Part shown: one piece after another, positions 54,667 through 64,000 of the stretch
How the letters are laid out: every line of letters begins with the position of its first letter
Numbering within the stretch: the first letter of the stretch is position 1
DNA from: DATEPR01 sp963780635
GTDB taxonomy: Bacteria; Actinomycetota; Actinomycetes; Mycobacteriales; Pseudonocardiaceae
DNA length: 64,000 nucleotides
Direction of reading: 5' to 3'
Assembly: GCA_963780635.1 (NCBI GenBank)
Contig: CAWACW010000010.1
Span: 124,001-188,000 of the forward strand
Notes under the pieces: generated by a model
Seen by the model: only the letters and a program-made list of their open reading frames with translations
Database searches by the model: none
Told to the model about the DNA's origin: nothing
Made by a program: the position numbers and the translations under genes

Positions 54667-56021
54667 CCACTTTGGACTGTGTCTCGCTGGCCGGTTGCCA
54701 GGCGTCGCTCGACCTGCTCGAACGGGCGACCTACTCGGGGGATGAGTTGGCGCAGCGGCTGCCCGCGCTGCGCACTGCATGCGGCGCGGACCAACTCGCC
54801 GTGCTGTCCACCTGCCAGCGCACCGAGCTGTACGTGGCATGGTCGGGCACGCCGGAGCCGGACCGGCTGCTCGCGGCCTTCGCCGCCGACAGGGGACTGC
54901 CGGTCGACACCGTCCGTGATGCGGTGACCTGGAGGCGGGACGACGACTGCGTCCGGCACCTGCTGCGGGTCACCAGTGGCCTGGAGTCGTTCGTGCTCGG
55001 CGAGACCGAGGTGATCGGGCAGGTCCGGCTGGCCGCGCAGATCGCCCGTGCGGCCGGGGTGTGCTCCGGTGAGCTCGACGCGTTGCTGCGGGCCGCGGTG
55101 AGCGCGGCCCGCCGCGTGCACCGGGAGACGTCGTTCGTCGCTACCGGACGGTCGGTGGGCACGACCGCGGTGGATGCCGCCGCTGCCTGGTGGTCACTGC
55201 GGTCGCTGCCGCATACGACCATGGCCGAAGCCGAGTCGGTCGCCTGCTGCCTGTGCGGCACCGACATCGACACGAGCCCCGTCGCCGCCCTGGCCGGGCG
55301 CAGGCTGCTCATGGTCGGGGCAGGCCAGATCGCCAACGCGGTGGTCGCACGAGCCGCCCAGTCGGGTGCCGTGGTGACGGTGTGCAACCGCACGCTGCGG
55401 CACGCCGAACGGTTCGCCGCCGCCGGGGCGGCCGTGGTGGACCTGACCGAGATGGAGGACCACCTGGGCCGGTCCGACGTCGTCGTGCTGGGTACTGCCG
55501 CGCCCCACCGGCTGGTCGACGCGGACATGCTCGGCCGGGTCCGGACCGGCCAGGGCGCGCCGCTGCTGCTGGTCGACCTGTCGGTGCCGCGCAACGTGGA
55601 CCCGCGCGTCCGCGACCTGCCCTGGGTCGAGCTGATCGACCTGGCCGACCTGCGTGGCTCCGGTGCTGCGGACGCGGCCACGCTGTCCGCGGACGTGGCC
55701 ATGGCCGAGCAGGTCATCGACGCCGAACTGGTCCGGTTCCGCCACTGGCTGCGGGCCCGCACGGCGGCCTCGGCGGTGCGGCGGTTGCGAGCCCAGGCCG
55801 ACGACGTGGGCAGGCAGGAGTACGACCGGGTGGCTGTCCGGCTGCCCGCCGACGCCCGCGCCCTGCTCGAACTTGCCGTGCACCGGACCGTGCACCGGCT
55901 GATCCACGCGCCCACCCGGGCCCTGCTGGATGCCGCCGCCACCGGCGACGGGGAACTGGTCGAGACGCTGGCCCGAGCGCTGAGCCCGCAACCGGCCATA
56001 CCTGCCGAGACGGCGGTCTGA
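54663..56021 (+). CDS. hemA: Glutamyl-tRNA reductase
   Basis: A 452-residue enzyme that reduces glutamyl-tRNA to glutamate-1-semialdehyde, the committed step of the C5 haem route. The nucleophile Cys51 lies in LSTCQRTELY; family members usually have STCNRxE, so Gln replaces Asn. SGLESFVLGETEVIGQVR and the NADPH-binding VGAGQIANAVV are present. The ATG overlaps the ccmI-like stop (ATGA), so haem synthesis is translationally tied to cytochrome c assembly. Probably a second, dedicated copy besides a housekeeping hemA elsewhere. Confidence 0.92.
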   Translation: MTTLDCVSLAGCQASLDLLERATYSGDELAQRLPALRTACGADQLAVLSTCQRTELYVAWSGTPEPDRLLAAFAADRGLPVDTVRDAVTWRRDDDCVRHLLRVTSGLESFVLGETEVIGQVRLAAQIARAAGVCSGELDALLRAAVSAARRVHRETSFVATGRSVGTTAVDAAAAWWSLRSLPHTTMAEAESVACCLCGTDIDTSPVAALAGRRLLMVGAGQIANAVVARAAQSGAVVTVCNRTLRHAERFAAAGAAVVDLTEMEDHLGRSDVVVLGTAAPHRLVDADMLGRVRTGQGAPLLLVDLSVPRNVDPRVRDLPWVELIDLADLRGSGAADAATLSADVAMAEQVIDAELVRFRHWLRARTAASAVRRLRAQADDVGRQEYDRVAVRLPADARALLELAVHRTVHRLIHAPTRALLDAAATGDGELVETLARALSPQPAIPAETAV

Positions 56022-56054
56022 CCGCCGGTACCCGGTCCGGGCCGCTCGCCGGCG

Positions 56055-56738
56055 TCAGGCGCTGATCAGGCGGGCGCAGCACAGACCGTCGTCGGTGGAT
56101 CCCGAGGCGGCCCGCAGCCCGGTCAGGTCGGCGCCGGCGAGAATCCCGCCGACCAGGGCCGCGTTCAGTGCGCAGGTCAGCTCGCGGTGCGTTTCGGCCA
56201 GCTCGGCGAAGATGCAGTTGCCCAGCACCAGTTCACAGCCGCGCTGGTGCGGTTGGAAGCCCAGTTCGGCCAGCGTGCGCTCGACAGCGCCCCGACGGGC
56301 GGCGATGCCCCGGTGTTCGGCGCGCAGAGTGCTGCCCAGCCGCTCGCCCACCTCGGTGGCCACCCGCTCCACCGCGGCCCGGCCGTTGCCGTTGAGGTCC
56401 GGCCGGGACAGCGCCGTGGCCATGATCGCCGCGGCCAGCGCGTAGCCGGTCTGCGGGACGGTCACCTCGAACCGGCGCGGGGACACGGTGTACAGCTTCG
56501 CAGGCCGGCCGGCCCCTGGACCGGCCTTGCCGGAAAGCCGCCGGTAGTCCACCGCGAGCAGGCCGACGTCGGCCAGCCGATCCAAGTGGAACGCGGCGAG
56601 CTTGCGCGAGATGCCGGCCGCCTCGGCGGCCTCGTCCCTGCCGACCGGACTGTGGCGGTCGCGCACGTAGGCATACAGCCGGCGCCGCACGGGCTCGGCG
56701 AACAGCGCTACTGCTGCCAGGTCATCCACCGTGTTCAT
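56055..56738 (-). CDS. Winged-helix regulator with C-terminal cysteine cluster
   Basis: A 227-residue regulator starting MNTVDDLAAVALFAEPVRRR. Winged helix at about residues 10-90 (AGISRKLAAFHLDRLADVGL). The C-terminal region has a Cys pattern GCELVLGNCIF, THRELTCALN and DDGLCCARL: five cysteines placed as in SufR-like iron-sulphur or haem-responsive repressors. Convergent with hemA, so a redox or iron sensor for the ccm-hemA operon is a reasonable inference. The binding site is not identified. Confidence 0.8.
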   Translation of the reverse strand: MNTVDDLAAVALFAEPVRRRLYAYVRDRHSPVGRDEAAEAAGISRKLAAFHLDRLADVGLLAVDYRRLSGKAGPGAGRPAKLYTVSPRRFEVTVPQTGYALAAAIMATALSRPDLNGNGRAAVERVATEVGERLGSTLRAEHRGIAARRGAVERTLAELGFQPHQRGCELVLGNCIFAELAETHRELTCALNAALVGGILAGADLTGLRAASGSTDDGLCCARLISA

Positions 56739-56849
56739 CCAGCCGCACCCGGGGGCCCGGGGTGCCCTCCCTCTTGGATCCACTATATGCCGAGCTGCTG
56801 ACCTGCGGCGGGATGGGCGGATTACGGCCGACGTCAGATCCCGAGCCGG

Positions 56850-57305
56850 CTATCCGGTCGCCTCCGCCGGGTCGGGCGCCGAGCCGGCCAGGGGAGTGGT
56901 GTCGAGGTATCTGATCTCGTAGACGCGCTCCGCGAACTTCCAGCCGTCCGGGGTGCGCTGATAGCGGTCGTGGAACACCGCGTAGTTCACGTGTGAGCTG
57001 CCGTCGCGCATGCGACCGACCTCGCACAGGTAGGCGCGGCCGACGGCGGTGTCGCCGGCCAGCTGGATCGTGCCCGGATGCGTCGTTTGCACGAAGTACT
57101 CCCAGGTATCCCGCAGCCGCTCGATCCCGGCGCGAATCTCCTCCCTGTTGCCGAAATCGACGCCGATCTGCGGTATCCGCCACGAACCGTCCTGTGTGAA
57201 CAGTGACGCCATGCGGTCGAGGTCGCCCATCATCCCTGCGTCGGTGTACTCGCCGCGCAACGCCTCGATCTCGACGCGGTCGGCAAGAGCCTGCATGTCG
57301 GTCAT
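56850..57305 (-). CDS. SnoaL-like/NTF2-fold protein
   Basis: A 151-residue protein with the SnoaL_4 pattern: an N-terminal helix (MQALADRVEIEALRGEYTDA), LFTQDGSWRIP, then beta strands ending VYEIRYLDTTPL. The NTF2-like fold houses isomerases, cyclases and dehydratases on hydrophobic substrates; the active site cannot be named from this alone. The start overlaps the stop of the YceI gene upstream (ATGA), so the pair is co-translated. Confidence 0.85.
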   Translation of the reverse strand: MTDMQALADRVEIEALRGEYTDAGMMGDLDRMASLFTQDGSWRIPQIGVDFGNREEIRAGIERLRDTWEYFVQTTHPGTIQLAGDTAVGRAYLCEVGRMRDGSSHVNYAVFHDRYQRTPDGWKFAERVYEIRYLDTTPLAGSAPDPAEATG

Positions 57306-57844
57306 CGGTTTCCTTCTTCGTCTGTCGTGTCGTCGGTGAGCAGCGTCACCGCGAGTGCCACGTTCACGTGCCGGCCGACCAGCCTACGGGCGGCGGTGAC
57401 GCCGAACGCGAACCGGTCCAGTCGCGCGGTCGCGACCACGTCGATCCGGTTGTCCGTGCGGCGCACGGCACGGATGTCCACTGTGGTCGCGACGGTGTCG
57501 CCGTGCATGGTCAGGCTGCCTGGCGCCGCCGTGAGGTCCGGCGGCACCGTACCCACGAACCGCACCGCCGGGAACCGGTCGACGTCGAGGAACCTGGCCG
57601 AGCGCAGGTCCTTGTCCCGCCTGCGGTTGCCGGTCGCGATCGCGGCCGGGTCCAGTTCGGCCGTCACCCTGGCCGAGCCGTCGGTGATCTCCACCGATCC
57701 TGCGCGGATGGGAATCTCACCGCGCGAGGTGATCAGCCCGAACACCATGTCGACGGTGAAGCGGGCGGTGCTCGTGGTCGGCGCGATCCGATACCTGCCC
57801 CGCGTGGGCAGCTCGGTCACCGTGGTCGTCGTGTCGGCGCTCAT
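57302..57844 (-). CDS. YceI family protein
   Basis: A 180-residue lipocalin-like YceI protein (RYRIAPTTSTARFTVDMVFG ... GSVEITDGSARVTAELD ... RDKDLRSARFLDVDRFPAVR). Family members bind polyisoprenoids or amide lipids inside a beta-barrel. No signal peptide is evident, unlike the proteobacterial periplasmic members, so it is probably cytoplasmic. It is first in a two-gene operon with the SnoaL-like protein. Confidence 0.9.
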   Translation of the reverse strand: MSADTTTTVTELPTRGRYRIAPTTSTARFTVDMVFGLITSRGEIPIRAGSVEITDGSARVTAELDPAAIATGNRRRDKDLRSARFLDVDRFPAVRFVGTVPPDLTAAPGSLTMHGDTVATTVDIRAVRRTDNRIDVVATARLDRFAFGVTAARRLVGRHVNVALAVTLLTDDTTDEEGNR

Positions 57845-58110
57845 GGGGCACTCGCCACGGCCATCCGTACCTGCATGATCGTCTCCTTGTCACATCGGAC
57901 GGCTTCGAGGTGTCAGCTGTATGACCCCTGGCGGCGAAGGAATGTGACCGATGAGCGAGTCCGATTCGCCGGCGGCGAGCTTCGAGCACAACGGAGCGAG
58001 TCCGCCTGGCCGGCCTCGCCGACTCACGGTCGCACGTGCGCGAACACCCTGGACACGGTCTCGGTGGCTCTCCTAGGGTGAGGACTCGCTGCGAGGGAGG
58101 CACAAACACC

Positions 58111-59658
58111 ATGACATCTCTGCCCCCACCCGACGCGGGCCGACTGGCCGCGCTCAACGAGCATCTCGGGTTCGGCCTGTCGGGCGAGGAACTCGACGAG
58201 TTCGCACCGGCGGTGGCGGGCACGCTCGAGGCGTCGCTCGCGGTCGAACGGCTTTACGAACGCACGGCGCCCGTGCCGCCGAAACGGTCCTGGGACAGCC
58301 CCGATCCGGAACACAACCGGCTGGGTGCGTGGTACGTCACGACGTCGATCAACGAGTCGGCCGAAGGCCCCCTCGCCGGGCGCACCGTCGCGGTCAAGGA
58401 CAACATCGCGGTCGCGGGTGTGCCGATGATGAACGGATCGCGCACGGTGGAGGGGTTCGTGCCCCGTCGCGACGCCGTGGTGGTCCGCCGGTTGCTGGCG
58501 GCCGGGGCGACGATCACCGGCAAGTCGGTGTGCGAGGACCTGTGTTTCTCCGGCGGCAGTTTCACCTCCGCGCCGGGTCCGGTCCGCAACCCGTGGGACA
58601 CCAGGCGCAACGCGGGTGGCTCGTCCAGCGGCAGCGGTGCCCTCGTGGCGACCGGCGAGGTGGATCTCGCGCTGGGCGGCGACCAGGGCGGGTCGGTCCG
58701 CATTCCGAGTGCGTTCTGCGGCGTCGTCGGGCACAAACCGACGCACGGGCTCGTGCCCTACACCGGAGCGTTCCCGATCGAACGGACGATCGACCACCTC
58801 GGCCCGATCACCCCGACGGTGGCCGACGCGGCCCTCATGCTGACCGTGCTGGCGGGGGTCGACGGGCAGGACCCTCGGCAGCCCGATGTGCTCGAACCGG
58901 TGGACTACCTGGCCGAACTCGCCAGGTCGGCGGCGGGGCTGCGGGTGGGCGTGGTGCGTGAAGGGTTCGGCACCCCGGTGTCGGATGCGGGCGTCGACGA
59001 GTCCGTGCGCGGCGCCGTCGAGGTGTTGCGCTCGGCAGGGCTCACGGTCGCGGACGTGTCGATCCCGTGGCATCTGGACGCGATGCACGTGTGGAACGTG
59101 ATCGCGACCGAGGGCGCCGCCTACCAGATGATCGACGGCAACGCCTATGGCATGAACGTCGAGGACTTCTACGACCCCGAGCTGATCGCCCACTACGCCC
59201 GTGGGCGTCGTGAACACGGCGCGGAACTGTCCAAGACGGTCCAGCTCGTCGGGTTGTCCGGCAGGTACACGTTCGAGGTCGGCGGTGGCAGGTACTACGC
59301 GATGGCCCGCCACCTCGCCCGTGAGCTGCGTGCCGCCTACGACGCCGCCCTGGCCGAGCACGATGTCCTCGTCATGCCCACACTGCCTTACACGGCAAGG
59401 GAGATCCCGCCCGCTGACGTCTCGCTGGCCGGCTATCTCGACACCGCGCTGTCGATGATCGGCAACACCGCACCGTTCGACGTCAGCGGCCACCCCGCGT
59501 GCTCGGTGCCCGCCGGGCTGGTCGACGGTCTGCCCGCGGGCTTGATGATCATCGGTAAGCGGTTCGCGGATGCCACCGTGTTGCGGGTGGCCCATACCTA
59601 CGAGCAGGCGGTCGGCGGGTTCGCCAGGCCGCCGGTGGCCGTGACCGGATCCCGCTGA
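58111..59658 (+). CDS. Amidase-signature family hydrolase
   Basis: A 515-residue amidase. The start at 58111 follows GAGGGAGG. Catalytic Lys96 (VAVKDNIA), cis-Ser in NAGGSSSGSGALVA (171-176) and nucleophile Ser195 in GGDQGGSVRIPSA form the Ser-cisSer-Lys triad. Related to nitrile-pathway amidases (the long N-terminal helical part, LNEHLGFGLSGEELDEF, is like that of AmdA-type enzymes). Substrate unknown; no nitrile hydratase is near. A long inverted repeat follows the stop. Confidence 0.92.
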   Translation: MTSLPPPDAGRLAALNEHLGFGLSGEELDEFAPAVAGTLEASLAVERLYERTAPVPPKRSWDSPDPEHNRLGAWYVTTSINESAEGPLAGRTVAVKDNIAVAGVPMMNGSRTVEGFVPRRDAVVVRRLLAAGATITGKSVCEDLCFSGGSFTSAPGPVRNPWDTRRNAGGSSSGSGALVATGEVDLALGGDQGGSVRIPSAFCGVVGHKPTHGLVPYTGAFPIERTIDHLGPITPTVADAALMLTVLAGVDGQDPRQPDVLEPVDYLAELARSAAGLRVGVVREGFGTPVSDAGVDESVRGAVEVLRSAGLTVADVSIPWHLDAMHVWNVIATEGAAYQMIDGNAYGMNVEDFYDPELIAHYARGRREHGAELSKTVQLVGLSGRYTFEVGGGRYYAMARHLARELRAAYDAALAEHDVLVMPTLPYTAREIPPADVSLAGYLDTALSMIGNTAPFDVSGHPACSVPAGLVDGLPAGLMIIGKRFADATVLRVAHTYEQAVGGFARPPVAVTGSR

Positions 59659-59670
59659 TCCAACCGCTGT

Positions 59671-59716
59671 GCGCCCGCCGAACCTGGTTCGGCCTGCTGG
59701 GACGTTCGGCGGGCGC
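59671..59716 (+). terminator. 13-bp inverted repeat terminator after the amidase
   Basis: GCGCCCGCCGAAC (59671-59683) and GTTCGGCGGGCGC (59704-59716) are perfect complements around a 20-base loop, 12 bases after the amidase stop. A strong stem without a T-run, as expected in this composition. Confidence 0.7.
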
Positions 59717-60415
59717 AGCGCGGCAAACCGGGCGACCGCTGCAGCCACAGTGGACGCTGCCCGAGGTCAGGCCGGCCTCCTTGTCGAGGAGGCCCACCAG
59801 TCCGCGCCACCTGCCCAGGGCTGCGCAATGGCCGATGTGCTGATCAGGATGCCGGTGGATCTTGCTGGTCGGGGCCGGTGGCCGACCCCGGTCTGTCCTG
59901 TGGCTTTGCGGTAACGCGGCTGATCGGTTCTCCGGCGATGGTGCACCGGATACCCGCGACCATGGATACGCGCGGTCAGCGCGAGACCGTAGGCCTTCTT
60001 CGCCGGCACGAGGGCGGGGCGAGCAGAGTCACCGGCCAGGGCGACGCTGGAACGGTGGTCGCCCACTATGGTGAATTCGGCCAGGCGACGTAGTAGGAGA
60101 TGCGTACAGCGTCCCGAGCGTCCGTCCTGCCGACCGCACCGTCCTGGATCTGGGTGGCCAGGCCGCGACGTCCATGGGGGCACCACCATGCGGTGGCGCC
60201 CGGGTTCGGTGGGCAGCCGAAGTCGCCAGGCACCTGTCACAACCTGTCACCGAGGCGGCATATCGGCTTCCCGAACGCGGCGGTGGCATTTCGGACCTAG
60301 GATCGCTTTCCTCGTCGTCGACGGCGTGGCCGGCGCAACGTACCGGCAGGCCCGCCGGGTTGGCCGGTCGTGACGAGAACCCCAGACGCCGTCACCCCAG
60401 GTGGTAAGGAACGCG
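59717..60415. other. Intergenic stretch without a supported gene
   Basis: About 700 bases with short frames on both strands. None has a ribosome site plus coding-type third positions for more than about 40 codons. The minus strand around 59860-60080 (LVPAKKAYGLALTARIHGRG) could be a decayed transposase-like fragment, but I cannot support it. Confidence 0.4.

Positions 60416-64000
<3,585 letters not shown>

Noticed and set aside
59717..60415. Insertion-sequence remnant
   Set aside because: No terminal inverted repeats, no target duplication and no readable transposase motif could be found.

Overview
The window is about 72% G+C with actinomycete-type gene content: a mycothiol-dependent isomerase family gene, DUF3040 and DUF2007 proteins, a DUF397-like domain, an NB-ARC regulator with an XRE-type helix-turn-helix and a large LuxR-type ATPase regulator. 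It is most likely chromosomal DNA of a filamentous actinomycete, probably of the Pseudonocardiales. The order is an inference from gene style, not a demonstrated identity. No tRNA, rRNA, CRISPR array or intact insertion sequence was seen.

Layout. 0-6.8 kb: a partial membrane protein, a secreted glycine-repeat protein with a strong terminator, a conserved membrane protein, and a sugar-acid catabolic run (SDR dehydrogenase, 2-keto-3-deoxygluconate kinase, KDPG aldolase). 6.8-12.8 kb: an eroded zone where intact genes (aldo/keto reductase, ketopantoate-reductase-like protein, DUF2007 protein, a membrane protein) alternate with frameshifted or truncated remnants. 12.8-23.7 kb: one long minus-strand peptide-utilisation operon (binding protein, permease, permease-ATPase fusion, ATPase, S9 peptidase, proline-iminopeptidase-like hydrolase, amidohydrolase), divergent from an XRE-cupin regulator. 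The two ATPase genes are separated by four copies of a 77-bp repeat, each copy being a tiny reading frame overlapping the next by ATGA. 23.7-32.2 kb: small genes, then a candidate peptide locus: a divergent NB-ARC regulator, two tiny near-identical precursor genes, a strong intergenic hairpin, a PqqD-like plus M50-type metalloprotease gene (frame broken once), a 696-residue TPR protein, and a convergent ABC-2 exporter. 32.2-45 kb: pseudogenes, a second copy of the 11-kb membrane protein with an added DUF397-like domain, a nitronate monooxygenase, two polytopic membrane proteins (GT-C type and DUF2079), a TetR/old-yellow-enzyme pair, a CocE-type hydrolase and an aminoglycoside-phosphotransferase-like kinase. 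45-56.7 kb: a System I cytochrome c maturation cluster (ccmA to ccmI-like) with a di-haem c-type protein, ccdA and a glutamyl-tRNA reductase. 56.8-64 kb: SnoaL-like, YceI and amidase genes, and the start of a giant LuxR-type ATPase regulator that runs off the window.

How the parts work together. The peptide operon reads as uptake of small peptides followed by cytoplasmic trimming by three hydrolases. The ccm cluster makes sense as haem supply (HemA), haem delivery (CcmABCDE), ligation (CcmFHI), thiol reduction (CcdA, CcmG) and a local client (the di-haem protein). The precursor locus has recognition-domain, protease and TPR genes but no recognised modifying enzyme.

Caveat: about a dozen genes carry single-base frameshifts, several at short G or C runs and most densely at 46.2-51.1 kb. 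From sequence alone I cannot separate sequencing error from real decay; I list these genes as broken and say where the frame changes.
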